The position numbers were made by a program, and so were the translations under genes. Under the pieces are notes generated by a model. The model did not search any database. It was not told the origin of the DNA and saw only the letters and a program-made list of their open reading frames with translations. Shown here one piece after another: positions 52,324 to 60,879 of a stretch of DNA of 64,000 bases (positions are counted from its first letter, which is position 1; each line of letters opens with the position of its first letter). Source of the DNA: Desulfobacter postgatei 2ac9 (lineage in GTDB: Bacteria; Desulfobacterota; Desulfobacteria; Desulfobacterales; Desulfobacteraceae); assembly GCF_000233695.2 (NCBI RefSeq), contig NZ_CM001488.1, positions 646,049 through 710,048 on the forward strand. Reading direction: 5' to 3'.

Positions 52324-53715
52324 ATGGCGAATCGAACCGAACATGATACCATGGGCGCAATCCAGGTGCCCGCAGACGCATTGTGGGGCGCGCAGACCGA
52401 ACGCAGCCGGCAGAATTTCACCATTGGCCGGGAATTTATGCCGCAAGCCATGATCCATGCCTTTGCACGGCTGAAAAAAGCCTGTGCCGCCGTCAACAGA
52501 CAGATGACACTGCTGGACGATCATCGGGCAGATCTTATTATCCGGGTCTGCGATGAAATCCTGAACGGGGATCACGACAGCCAGTTTCCCCTTCACGTCT
52601 GGCAGACGGGCAGCGGCACCCAGACCAATATGAATTTAAATGAGGTCATTGCCAACAGAGCAGCCCTTCTTGACGGCAAGAAGCTTGATGAAACCAGACC
52701 CATCCACCCCAATGACCATGTAAACAAATCCCAAAGTTCCAATGATACATTCCCGGCTGCCATGCATATTGCGGCAGTTTTTCAGATCCATGACACCCTG
52801 CTTCCCGAAGTTGACCGCATGCGTCTTACCCTTGAAAAAAAATCCCGAGAATTTTCACAGATTATTAAAATAGGACGCACCCACCTCCAGGATGCCACAC
52901 CGCTAACACTTGGCCAGGAAATCAGCGGCTGGGAAGCCATGATCCAAAGCAGCCGAGAGCAGATTTTGCAATCCCTGGAAACACTTTATCCGCTGGCCAT
53001 TGGCGGCACAGCGGTGGGAACAGGCTTAAATGCGCCCCAAGGGTTTGGAAAAGCCGTGGCACAGGAACTTGCCAGGTCAACCGGCCATCCCTTCACACAG
53101 ATGGAAAACACCTTCCATGGCCTCACCGGACATGATCAGATCGTCTTCACCAGTGGTGCACTCAAAGGGCTGGCTGCCAATCTGATGAAAATCGCCAATG
53201 ACGTCCGGTGGCTTGCCAGCGGTCCCCGATGTGGCATCGGAGAACTCAACATCCCGGCCAATGAGCCGGGCAGCTCCATCATGCCCGGAAAAATAAACCC
53301 CACCCAGACCGAAGCAGCCACCATGGTGGCCTGCCAGGTCATGGGAAATGATGCGGCCATCGGTTTTGCCGCCAGCCAGGGGAATTTTGAACTCAATGTA
53401 TTTAAGCCGGTTATCATACATAACCTGCTTCAGTCAGTTACGCTTCTGGCCGACACCATCGCCTCTTTCACATCCCATTGCCTGGCCGGGATTACCCCGA
53501 ACATCCCGGTGATTGAACGCCACCTGAAAAACTCCCTGATGCTGGTCACAGCGCTGGCACCGCACATCGGATATGACAATGCCGCACGGATCGCCAAAAA
53601 AGCGCTTGCGGACGGCATGACGTTAAAAGAGGCTGCCGCAAAACTGGATTTGGTTCAGCCCGGACAATTTGATGAATGGGTCAACCCCGAAACTATGATT
53701 CTGGGACGAAAGTAG
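52324..53715 (+). CDS. fumC: Class II fumarate hydratase FumC
   Basis: 463-residue oxygen-stable fumarase of the aspartase/fumarase superfamily. The signature loop GSSIMPGKINPTQTEA is at about residue 318, with GSGTQTNMNLNEVIANRA and the active-site GRTHLQDATPLTLGQE. AAGGAGG precedes the ATG. It duplicates the reaction of the iron-sulfur fumarase at 6.2 kb. The stop is TAG. Confidence 0.97.
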   Translation: MANRTEHDTMGAIQVPADALWGAQTERSRQNFTIGREFMPQAMIHAFARLKKACAAVNRQMTLLDDHRADLIIRVCDEILNGDHDSQFPLHVWQTGSGTQTNMNLNEVIANRAALLDGKKLDETRPIHPNDHVNKSQSSNDTFPAAMHIAAVFQIHDTLLPEVDRMRLTLEKKSREFSQIIKIGRTHLQDATPLTLGQEISGWEAMIQSSREQILQSLETLYPLAIGGTAVGTGLNAPQGFGKAVAQELARSTGHPFTQMENTFHGLTGHDQIVFTSGALKGLAANLMKIANDVRWLASGPRCGIGELNIPANEPGSSIMPGKINPTQTEAATMVACQVMGNDAAIGFAASQGNFELNVFKPVIIHNLLQSVTLLADTIASFTSHCLAGITPNIPVIERHLKNSLMLVTALAPHIGYDNAARIAKKALADGMTLKEAAAKLDLVQPGQFDEWVNPETMILGRK

Positions 53716-53850
53716 GTTTTATACACTGGAGGGAGGTGGTTCCGGATCACTCGATTGTCCGGGCCCACCCTGAAACCGGTTTCATAAAACAAAAAAAATC
53801 TGTTGAAAAGACTTTGCCGCATCAGAATATCCGACAATGGCAACCATCTC

Positions 53851-54147
53851 TTATTTATTTGTGTTAAAGTTACTTTTGTCTGTTGCTGTAGATCCCGGGC
53901 GATCAGCCGGTCGGTTATTATTATTTTTATATTTTTTTTTGACGTTGAAAAAATCCCATACGGCCCAGGGAACCAACACAGCGCTCAATACCTGGTTGAA
54001 AAGGGCATACTCGGCCATGTCAGGATCTGTACTCAGCCATCCGTCCCAAAAGCACCACAACCCGAATCCGAGCAACAGGAGCGTAAATACGTAAGGGCTC
54101 ATCTGAGGTGGAGGCGGCAGGTTTGCCTTGGATTTTTTTTCATTCAT
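53851..54147 (-). CDS. Small two-helix membrane protein, unknown function
   Basis: 98 residues from ATG 54147 with GGGAAA upstream (TTG at 54162 less likely). Two hydrophobic segments lie at about 21-40 (VFTLLLLGFGLWCFWDG) and 50-68 (QVLSAVLVPWAVWDFF), separated by a short acidic loop; the ends are polar, with an Asn-rich C-terminus. This looks like a conserved hypothetical small inner-membrane protein of sulfate reducers. It has no family I can name. Confidence 0.6.
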   Translation of the reverse strand: MNEKKSKANLPPPPQMSPYVFTLLLLGFGLWCFWDGWLSTDPDMAEYALFNQVLSAVLVPWAVWDFFNVKKKYKNNNNRPADRPGSTATDKSNFNTNK

Positions 54148-54340
54148 GAATAGGTTTCCCAATTAATCATAATTATTCGTTACCCTATCATCTATCATTT
54201 TAATCAGCAATTCTAAATTTGAGTTATCTGTGAATTATTGATGATATTCCGATAATATTTTGATAATACGCATTCTGCGCTCTTGAGTCATAGATTTGTG
54301 TATGGATCAGCCGGATTGATTTTATTAAATAACTATGGAT

Positions 54341-55138
54341 TTATATACAGGGTATGCCGTTAAAAATTTTGGCCAGGGCAGATAGAGAGCCTTGCAGATC
54401 GGCAAGTTTAAAAACCTCCAGACAGACGGTTCCCGTGTAGTGTTTCAAGTGGCCGATGATTTTCCTGAACTCGCCTGGTGCCATTTTGTCAAGGCCAATG
54501 TGGTCTTGGGGCGGTTTTTCAAGGTGTGTATCCACACCGTGGAGGTGAATCAGATTGATTTTGGGGCCGAACAGTTCAAAGGTGCGCGATATGTCATACC
54601 CGTATTTGATGTGGTGCCCAAGGTCGGCACAGACGGAGAGGCCAAATTGGGTTACCACTTCTTTGAAAAGATCCGGGGGGTACCACAGGGTTTCCACGCC
54701 GATCTTTGCCGGATCTTCAAGGGCCGGCACCAGCAATTCAAGCCCCTGCTGTGCATTGTTTCGCCAGACTTCCATGCCATCCTTTGACGGCATGGGTTTA
54801 TCCATCTCCAGATGAAGGGTGAAGCTTGTGACAGGCGCAAGGGAAAATAGCTCAATCACCCGTTTCAGGGTATCTGCGGCGTCCCGGCGTTGCCGATGGT
54901 CCGGTGCACATAAGTTGATATCCGTGGGCAGGTGGACATTATAAGTCAGATTCAGGTCCCGGGATAGTCCTGCCAGTTCTTTCACATCGTTCCGGGGCGG
55001 CATCACCTCTTTGGGTTTGCTTTCAAAGACCAGAAGTTCAATTTCGTCAAAAAAGGCGCCGATTTTTTTGACATTGGGGATAATATGATCCGGATAGATA
55101 AAGGAGGTTGTGCCCAGCCTGAAAGGTTTTTTCATCAT
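54341..55138 (-). CDS. cbiR: TIM-barrel phosphodiesterase CbiR-like (AP endonuclease 2/sugar isomerase fold)
   Basis: 265 residues, TIM-barrel xylose isomerase-like fold. Segments: RLGTTSFIYPDHIIPN at the start, ELLVFESK, YNVHLPTDIN, FTLHLEMDKP, GVETLWYPPDL, CADLGHHIKYG and INLIHLHGVD with His/Asp/Glu metal ligands. CbiR enzymes cleave the nucleotide loop of cobamides so that the lower ligand can be exchanged. Its position as the last gene of a cobU-cobS-cobD-cbiB operon is the main support for this assignment over a generic sugar isomerase. It starts one base after cbiB. Confidence 0.7.
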   Translation of the reverse strand: MMKKPFRLGTTSFIYPDHIIPNVKKIGAFFDEIELLVFESKPKEVMPPRNDVKELAGLSRDLNLTYNVHLPTDINLCAPDHRQRRDAADTLKRVIELFSLAPVTSFTLHLEMDKPMPSKDGMEVWRNNAQQGLELLVPALEDPAKIGVETLWYPPDLFKEVVTQFGLSVCADLGHHIKYGYDISRTFELFGPKINLIHLHGVDTHLEKPPQDHIGLDKMAPGEFRKIIGHLKHYTGTVCLEVFKLADLQGSLSALAKIFNGIPCI

Positions 55139-55139
55139 T

Positions 55140-56096
55140 CTAAAACAGACCCCAGGCCAAAAGAGAGCCCAATACCACGGAAATAAGGGCTGACAGCATC
55201 ATTAATTCACAGGCTTTTTCAATGTGGACGGGTTTGGGGTCGTTGAAGGCACCGCCGATATAGGGTTTATCCACAAGTTTTCCGTGGTAGACATTGGGAC
55301 CGCCGAACCGGACGCCCAGCGCTCCTGCAAAGGCCGCCTCGGGGAAGCCGGCGTTGGGGCTTTTGTGATTGCGACCCTGGGTCAGCGCGGTGAAAAACGC
55401 GCGCCTGCCTCGGGAAAGGGAACGTATCGCTGCTGCCGGCGCAATCATCACGATGGAGAGCCGGGCCGGGATATAGTTGGCCCCATCGTCAATGCGGGCC
55501 GCAGCCCTGCCGAACAGGATATAGGTGTCGTTTTTATACCCAACCATGGAATCCAGGGTATTGATCATCTTGTACATCATGGCCCCGGGGGCACCGAGTA
55601 CCAGGGCAAAACACAGGGGCGACAGAAAACCGTCTACGAAATTTTCCGCCACGGTTTCGCAGGCCGCCCGGGTGATACCCGCTTCATCCAGGTTTTTGGT
55701 TTGGCGTCCCACAATATATCCCACCTTGATTCTGGCCTGGGCCAGATCTCCTCGGGACAGCGGGGTAAATACATCCATGGCGGCCCTGTACAGGCTTCTG
55801 GTGGAAAAACTGTAAAAAATCAATATGATCTGGACAATGGCGGCCGCAACCGGATGAATCCGGCCGGCCATAAAAACAAGGGCCCATGTCAGGCCAAAGG
55901 CTGTGGATATCAGGCAAAGGGCAAAGAGAAGTCCTGCCCGGAATGGGTTTTTAATCCGTTTTCGAAATTCAGGTTCAAAAAATGAAATAGCCCGGCCCAT
56001 ATAGATAATGGGATGGGGCAGGGATTTGGGATCTCCGGCCAGGATATCCAGGATAAACGCGGCAGCTATAATGTGCCAGGTCACATCAAAAAGCAC
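55140..56096 (-). CDS. cbiB: Adenosylcobinamide-phosphate synthase CbiB
   Basis: 318-residue integral membrane enzyme that attaches aminopropanol (phosphate) to adenosylcobyric acid. Segments: AFILDILAGDPKSLPHPIIYMGR at the start (family hallmark DxxxGDP with HP), AETVAENFVDGFLSPL with the catalytic region, and SPNAGFPEAAFAGALGVRFGG near the end. Several hydrophobic helices are seen. It is the fourth gene of the cob operon. Confidence 0.94.
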   Translation of the reverse strand: MLFDVTWHIIAAAFILDILAGDPKSLPHPIIYMGRAISFFEPEFRKRIKNPFRAGLLFALCLISTAFGLTWALVFMAGRIHPVAAAIVQIILIFYSFSTRSLYRAAMDVFTPLSRGDLAQARIKVGYIVGRQTKNLDEAGITRAACETVAENFVDGFLSPLCFALVLGAPGAMMYKMINTLDSMVGYKNDTYILFGRAAARIDDGANYIPARLSIVMIAPAAAIRSLSRGRRAFFTALTQGRNHKSPNAGFPEAAFAGALGVRFGGPNVYHGKLVDKPYIGGAFNDPKPVHIEKACELMMLSALISVVLGSLLAWGLF

Positions 56097-56098
56097 GG

Positions 56099-57187
56099 TT
56101 ACGTATGTTCCCGGGCCAGGGCTGTTTTGATGCTTTGGGCCAGGGCCAGATTGATTTCATGTGTTTTCAGGGAAAACCGGACAAACCGGTCGGACAGCCC
56201 TTTAAAATTGGCGCAGTCGCGGATCAGAAATCTGTCATCTCCCACCCGGCGGCACAGTTCAGGGGCAGAGATCCGGTCCAGCCGGGCCAACACAAAATAG
56301 ACCGGCGTATCAAAAAGCCGGATGCCCTCTGTTTCAGCCAGGGCATGGACAAAAGCCCGGCGTTCTTTAACGATAAATTCCCGGGTCTGCCGGTAAAAGG
56401 GCAAAATGTCGCCCGGATGATCGTAAATGTTTTTGATTACTGCCTGGGCCAAGGCATTGACGCTCCAGGGCTGGTAATGGGCCATGACTTTCCGGATCAA
56501 GGTTTTGGCCCCGCTTAAAAAACCTGTGCGAAGCCCAGGAATCCTGAAGATTTTGGACATGGAGGAGAGCACCACAAGGTTGGGCTGGTGTGTCTGCGTT
56601 ACAAGGGAAAACGCTTCTGCATCCGGTACAAAGGGCAGATAGGATTCATCCACCACAAAACAGGTGTTCGTGTGGCGGCCAATTAATCTCTCCAGATCCT
56701 GTTTGTCAATCAGGGCGCCTGTGGGATTGTTCGGATTGCAGATAAACACCAGATCGGCGCCTTGCGCCTCGGCAGACAACTGATCCAGATCCGGAACAAA
56801 ATTGTTTTGGGCAAGGGTTAAACAGTGACAGGTCTTTACATTGAGGGCTGCACAGGCATCTTCATAATCGGCGTAGGCAGGACCCAGGATCAGGGCCTTT
56901 TTTGCCCCAAGGGCCAGGGGCAGGGTATAGATGAAAAATGTGGTACCGTTGCCTGCCATCACACACCCGGGATCAATGCCGTGATAGTCTGCAAACCCCT
57001 TTGACATACCGGCCGCATCCGGTTCGGGAAGGGCATGAATCAGGTGAATGTTTTCCCGGATAAAGGCGTGGATACGTTTCGGCGGCCCCAGGGGATTGAG
57101 GTTGGAACTCATATCAATGATATCTTCAAGCCCGCATCCTATACGGTCTGCAAGCTGCTGTTTATTTCCGCCGTGGCCCTGAATCAT
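56099..57187 (-). CDS. cobD: Threonine-phosphate decarboxylase CobD-like PLP enzyme
   Basis: 362-residue fold-type I PLP protein of the histidinol-phosphate aminotransferase group. Motifs: MSSNLNPLGPPKR at the start, VFICNPNNPTG, VVDESYLPF, and the PLP lysine in LSSMSKIFRIPGLRTGFL. In this context it makes (R)-1-amino-2-propanol O-2-phosphate, the linker of cobamides, by decarboxylating threonine phosphate. It is adjacent to cobS (start 57187, cobS end 57188). A histidinol-phosphate aminotransferase is a less likely alternative. Confidence 0.88.
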   Translation of the reverse strand: MIQGHGGNKQQLADRIGCGLEDIIDMSSNLNPLGPPKRIHAFIRENIHLIHALPEPDAAGMSKGFADYHGIDPGCVMAGNGTTFFIYTLPLALGAKKALILGPAYADYEDACAALNVKTCHCLTLAQNNFVPDLDQLSAEAQGADLVFICNPNNPTGALIDKQDLERLIGRHTNTCFVVDESYLPFVPDAEAFSLVTQTHQPNLVVLSSMSKIFRIPGLRTGFLSGAKTLIRKVMAHYQPWSVNALAQAVIKNIYDHPGDILPFYRQTREFIVKERRAFVHALAETEGIRLFDTPVYFVLARLDRISAPELCRRVGDDRFLIRDCANFKGLSDRFVRFSLKTHEINLALAQSIKTALAREHT

Positions 57188-57955
57188 TTAAATAACATTC
57201 ATGCCGGCGGCCATGAACAGCCAGGCTTCCATCACTTCGGTCATGGCACCAAGCATGTCCCCTGTGATGCAGTTCATTTTTTGTTTGTAAAATTTTAAAA
57301 TAGCAACACAGCCCAGGGCAAACCCTGAAATCAATATCAGACCCTTATACCCCAGAAGCAGGGAAAACCCCAGCGGGATCAGGCACAGGTAAAAATCTTT
57401 TGAATTAAGCGGGCGGTCAAACAGATCCTTGCCTGTTCCCCTGTCTTTTCTGCCGTATTTGAGATATTTTATGCCCAATATCATGGAGGCTCTGGAAAAA
57501 GAGGGCACCACGAAAAGTATGGCCATGGCCTGAACCGGAGAACAACTGATTTTCACCGACCAGATCCCGGCAAGTTTTGCCGCCAGACCTAAAACAACGG
57601 CAACCAGTCCCATCATTCCGATTCTCGAATCTTTCATGATTTCAAGGGCCCGCTCCCTGCTTTGATGGCTGAAGATTCCGTCTGCGGTATCGCCAAGTCC
57701 GTCCAGGTGAAAGGCGCCGGTTACGGCCACCAGGAAAATGAGATCAACAAGGGCTGCGGCAGGTGCCGGCCAGACCATGGATGCCAGAAAATCGGTTATC
57801 ACCAGAAGGGTGCCGATGATCAATCCCACCACGGGGAAAAAGCGGATCATGCCCACAGGAGAATATACCGGATTTTTTCCCGTGGGCAGAATGGTAATAA
57901 AGGCCATGCAGGCCCGTAAGTCTGCAAAAAAACCAGGGGTATCCGTCCGGGTCAT
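57188..57955 (-). CDS. cobS: Cobalamin-5'-phosphate synthase CobS
   Basis: 255-residue integral membrane enzyme joining AdoGDP-cobinamide with alpha-ribazole phosphate, the last ring-loop closing step. Family segments AFHLDGLGDTADGIFSHQSRE and MKDSRIGMMG near residue 80-120 carry the conserved acidic residues of the CDP-alcohol transferase-like site. It overlaps cobU by four bases. Confidence 0.95.
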   Translation of the reverse strand: MTRTDTPGFFADLRACMAFITILPTGKNPVYSPVGMIRFFPVVGLIIGTLLVITDFLASMVWPAPAAALVDLIFLVAVTGAFHLDGLGDTADGIFSHQSRERALEIMKDSRIGMMGLVAVVLGLAAKLAGIWSVKISCSPVQAMAILFVVPSFSRASMILGIKYLKYGRKDRGTGKDLFDRPLNSKDFYLCLIPLGFSLLLGYKGLILISGFALGCVAILKFYKQKMNCITGDMLGAMTEVMEAWLFMAAGMNVI

Positions 57956-58569
57956 TGAAGTTCGCCGTTCCCAAAATCCTTGCCGTTGAAGAGCCCGGGC
58001 CCGACCTGTCCGGATTTGATCTGATTCGGTTTGATTTGGCCCGGTTTGATTTGGACGGGGATACCGGCCATACTCACAAAAACCTCGTCAACGGCCCGGG
58101 CCACGCGCTGGTTGACAAGCCCTGCCATGTCCCTGAACTGCCGTGCAAGGCTGTTTTCAGGAACGATTCCATATCCCACTTCATTGGAAACCAGGATAAC
58201 AGGGCAGGTTGACCGGTTTAATGCGCCTAAAAGCAGGTCCACCGCCGCCATAATACCGGCCTCATCTGTTTGCTGGAGCAAAAGGTTGGAGGTCCAAAGG
58301 GTCAGGCAGTCCACCAGAATCACCTTTGCCTGGGCACAGGCCCGCTCAATGGTCTCATGGATGCGTATGGGTTCTTCAATGGTTGCCCAGTCAGGTCCGC
58401 GCTGCTCCTGGTGCTGTTTAACCCGTTTATTCATTTCCCTGTCCGTGGGCACACAGGTGGCCAGATATATTTTTTTGTCCCGGGCCATATGATCTGCGGC
58501 CTGCTTGGCAAAACCGCTTTTGCCGCTCCTGCAGCCGCCGAGCACCAGAATACGCTTTATATTCTTCAT
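57952..58569 (-). CDS. cobU: Adenosylcobinamide kinase/guanylyltransferase CobU with repeat tail
   Basis: 205 residues, first gene of the cob operon. It phosphorylates adenosylcobinamide and then transfers GMP to give AdoGDP-cobinamide. Walker A is LGGCRSGKSGFA at about 10-20, then TCVPTDREMNKRVKQHQ with the guanylylated histidine, ILVDCLTLW, and VSNEVGYGIVP. The core ends near residue 170. A 30-residue tail with four QIKPG-type units follows, encoded by 15-bp repeats. The tail is unlikely to be essential. The next genes are coupled by overlaps or gaps of one or two bases. Confidence 0.95.
   Translation of the reverse strand: MKNIKRILVLGGCRSGKSGFAKQAADHMARDKKIYLATCVPTDREMNKRVKQHQEQRGPDWATIEEPIRIHETIERACAQAKVILVDCLTLWTSNLLLQQTDEAGIMAAVDLLLGALNRSTCPVILVSNEVGYGIVPENSLARQFRDMAGLVNQRVARAVDEVFVSMAGIPVQIKPGQIKPNQIKSGQVGPGLFNGKDFGNGELQ
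57994..58053. repeat. Four 15-bp tandem units in the cobU 3' end
   Basis: Four 15-bp units on the minus strand (codons for QIKPG, QIKPN, QIKSG, QVGPG), with increasing divergence toward the stop. The in-frame unit length means length change would not break the gene. Confidence 0.9.
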
Positions 58570-58799
58570 AATTGGGTCATTATTCCATCAGCATATTATA
58601 AAATCAAGATGAATACGTTTTACCGCCGGTCGTAAACGTCCCCACCTATGGTGATGAAGCAGGCCACCCCTTTAGCCGGTAACAAAGCTTCCATCCCTTT
58701 TACTTTGTATTTTCTTCACCCCCAGATTTTAAAAAATATATTTTCTTCCTTTTTTTCTTTGATTTTGGTTTTGTTTCCTGGATGGATTTGAAAAAAATA
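58570..58799. other. Upstream region of the cob operon
   Basis: About 230 bases between cobU and a minus-strand terminator. A cobalamin riboswitch was sought and not recognised. On the minus strand bases 58712 down to 58632 read as a short open segment, starting ATG near 58703 and ending TAA near 58623, that codes for GVACFITIGGDVYDRR at its end; it has the look of a degraded gene tail. Confidence 0.35.
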
Positions 58800-58828
58800 A
58801 AGGCTCGAAGTAGGCGGCTTCGAGCCTT
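58800..58828 (-). terminator. Rho-independent terminator on the minus strand
   Basis: 11-bp stem AAGGCTCGAAG/CTTCGAGCCTT, loop of seven, followed on the minus strand by TATTTTTTT. No minus-strand gene is seen upstream, so it may belong to a deleted gene or a small RNA. Confidence 0.75.
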
Positions 58829-58846
58829 CAAAAAGCAGACATCCAT

Positions 58847-58899
58847 ATAAAATACGGAAGCTACCCAACATCCTCATATAATCACAGCTTCCGTTTTAT
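58847..58899 (+). promoter_or_regulatory. Hairpin enclosing the start of the zinc-ribbon gene
   Basis: ATAAAA(TA)CGGAAGCT at 58847-58862 pairs with AGCTTCCGTTTTAT at 58886-58899 around a 23-base loop. The 3' arm runs into the ATG at 58898, and no Shine-Dalgarno sequence is visible. It may be an element end or a translational control structure. Confidence 0.45.
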
Positions 58900-59125
58900 G
58901 GCAAGAACGGAAAATGTGGAGATCGTCTTATTAAAAGAAATTCAGTGTAAACGATGCGGCAGCATTTTTTATATCTGTCACAGTTGCTGGCGTGGACAGA
59001 CTTACTGCTGTAAATCCTGTCGCGAAACTGCTCAAAGAGAAGCTCACCGTAACGCCCAGGAGAAGTATCGACAAACTGAAAAAGGTAAGATAGCCCATCG
59101 TCGACAGGAAAAAAACGGCGATTAA
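58898..59125 (+). CDS. Small zinc-ribbon protein of a presumed mobile element
   Basis: 75 residues. Cysteines are paired as CKRCGSIFYICHSCWRG and TYCCKSCRE (four CxxC-type knuckles), followed by a very basic helix RNAQEKYRQTEKGKIAHRRQ. The pattern CxxC with an RYRQTxKGKxAHR tail occurs in small proteins that accompany transposon genes in Desulfobacterota, as far as I recall. A nucleic-acid-binding role is likely. No ribosome-binding site is seen before the ATG. Confidence 0.6.
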   Translation: MARTENVEIVLLKEIQCKRCGSIFYICHSCWRGQTYCCKSCRETAQREAHRNAQEKYRQTEKGKIAHRRQEKNGD

Positions 59126-59142
59126 GAAATTCTCAAAAAACC

Positions 59143-59367
59143 GTGGATGATGACACTTCAACACCCTCCAAATCCAATGATAGTCTTCGGGTAACGCCTC
59201 CGTCTTCCCATCCATGCTGCTGTTTTTGCGGAAGAAGAGGTCTGATTGTAGATCAATTTCCCCGGCGGGGATATGGCAGACGCTATTCAGGCGACAATTT
59301 TCATCATTATATCTCCAAGGAGGGCAAAAATGATTACCAAAGACCCGTTGAAGGACCATCGAATTAG
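59143..59367 (+). CDS. Small cysteine-rich protein, second gene of the same unit
   Basis: 74 residues from a GTG at 59143. A CCCFCGRRGLIVDQFPRRGY segment at about 25-45 contains a CxxC-like knuckle and basic residues. The C-terminus is polar. It overlaps the next ORF by 38 bases in another frame. Family unknown; it appears to be an accessory zinc-binding protein. Confidence 0.45.
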   Translation: MDDDTSTPSKSNDSLRVTPPSSHPCCCFCGRRGLIVDQFPRRGYGRRYSGDNFHHYISKEGKNDYQRPVEGPSN

Positions 59368-59752
59368 AAAAATTAACGGCAGTTTCGCATGGATAAGCCA
59401 TCGGTTTATCCGCCAGGGGTATTGGGACAGCCTGAACTACCAGGAGCTTGTGCTGTATCTTTTTCTGGTGATGGTGGCAGATCGTCAGGGAATGTCTTAT
59501 TACGGTTATGATAAAATTTGTTCATTGACGGCCATCAGCCTGGACGAATATATCCAAGCCAGGAACGGGCTCATTGATAAAGATCTCATAGCCTTTGACG
59601 GCCGACTGTTTCAAGTGCTTTCCCTTCCCCGAAAAGCCGTTGCAACACAGACGTCCAAGGCGCCTAAGCAACCTGTGGGCCACTGTGGCCTTATCCCAAT
59701 CGGGGAGATTTTTCAGAAAAGCCTCAATATCACCGGAGGCCCAAATGATTAG
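59330..59752 (+). CDS. Helix-turn-helix-like protein, third gene of the unit
   Basis: 140 residues with AAGGAGGG just before the ATG. The sequence WDSLNYQELVLYLFLVMVAD followed by YYGYDKICSLTAISLDEYIQ reads like a replication-initiator or phage-type winged HTH with the second helix binding DNA. Its TAG stop overlaps the start of the ParB-like gene (ATG 59745), so both are co-translated. Confidence 0.55.
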   Translation: MITKDPLKDHRIRKINGSFAWISHRFIRQGYWDSLNYQELVLYLFLVMVADRQGMSYYGYDKICSLTAISLDEYIQARNGLIDKDLIAFDGRLFQVLSLPRKAVATQTSKAPKQPVGHCGLIPIGEIFQKSLNITGGPND

Positions 59753-60110
59753 TCTGCGTCCAGACCAATTGGATTTACGTTTAGGATTCCTGCGTCCGGT
59801 CCACGCCGATGCCCGGGAAAAGATGGCGCCTTTATTAGTCAAGCATGGTCAATTGACGGCTGTCGTTGCGGTTGAGCAAGGCGGTTGCCATCTTTTAATA
59901 GACGGTTTCAAGCGGCATCGCTGTGCAGGCCTTCTTGGCATGAAGACGCTTAAAGTGGCTGTGCTGAAAAAAAGTGTTGCAGAAGCCAAGGCATTACTCT
60001 ACCTGCTGAACCGGCCGGATGGATTTTCCACGATCATGGAGGCCCTTGTGGTCTGGGAACTTGTAGAAATAGAAGGACTCAAACAGGTTGAAGATGAAAC
60101 GGCTCAATGA
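59745..60110 (+). pseudogene. ParB/Sulfiredoxin-like N-terminal domain protein, truncated
   Basis: 121 residues starting MISLRPDQLDLRLGFLRPV, with the ParB-type nucleotide-binding motif as LIDGFKRHRCAGLLG. ParB-like proteins normally continue with an HTH domain; here the frame stops soon after IEGLKQVE, so the second half is missing. It is the last gene of the four-gene unit. Truncation is likely due to a deletion joining it to the gene at 60079-60612. Confidence 0.65.
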
Positions 60111-60612
60111 GTTGGGAACATCTAATGGGCTTTATGTTTAAACAGCTCAAAATCCCTATAACAGGATAAGATGCCAAATTTAGAATTGCTGCTCCTTTTT
60201 GATAAGTAAGCTGAGTGTCTATTGCTGATTTCATAGAAACAAAAGCCTCTCTCAGAACAGAGCGATAGGCGACAAGAAATAGATGCTCTGGATCATTAAT
60301 ATCAAGTTGATTGGTGTCGATGGGTTTAAAAAGTTCAGTGTCGTGATTTTTACATAAGCCAGTAAAGCTTGTCGCTTTATTTTGGCTTAATGATTTAAAT
60401 ATAAACGTTGGTAGAGCAGTCGCAGTTAATTTGGGCTTCGGCATTATGATATGCCCGTTTACGCTCAGCAGATCTAACGTTCTTCGATTTTGAATTGAAT
60501 GAGCGTTTATTGCTTTTTCTTCACAGGAATCCCCAGGGCACAAACATAGATCCCAACGCTTTTTCAAGCGTGTCATCATAAACCCAAACAACTCTTTTTG
60601 ATTTTTCCTCAT
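60079..60612 (-). pseudogene. Zinc/HNH-like protein, C-terminally truncated
   Basis: 177 residues from ATG 60612 (a TTG at 60624 is less likely). The segment CLCPGDSCEEKAINAHSIQN, then SFTGLCKNHDTELFKPID, has spaced Cys and His that could form a zinc-binding nuclease-like module. Helices follow up to about residue 165, and the last ten residues are read from DNA antisense to the ParB-like gene. The protein therefore seems to have lost its natural C-terminus at the junction near 60100-60120. Family identity is from memory only. Confidence 0.5.
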
Positions 60613-60879
60613 AGTACATCTCAAACAATTTGATTATGGTTTCCGTTGATCTTTCGTATTTACTTATCGAACGGGACAATATCCGAAAAGTGAGAATCAC
60701 CAGACCGGCATAAATGTTTAAAAATCAATAATGAAATTATTAACATCATCTGAAATGGTTCACAAATTTTTTTCTCCAGATGGCAACATAGTTGACCAAG
60801 CACTTATGGTATCAGCACCAGTTCGCTATGGGATAATGAGGCCGGAGAGTCATATTGATAATGGGTCCGGTGGCTAATT
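60613..60879. other. Intergenic scar with a 48-codon plus-strand ORF
   Basis: An open frame at 60731-60877 (48 codons, starting MKLLTSSEMVHKFFS) lies between two truncated genes. It has no ribosome-binding site and is probably not expressed, but the polar sequence with FFSPDGNIVDQAL looks like real gene debris. Confidence 0.3.

Noticed and set aside
58570-58799. Cobalamin riboswitch upstream of cobU
   Set aside because: I searched for the B12-box and the conserved core but found no convincing match, only a coding-like tail.
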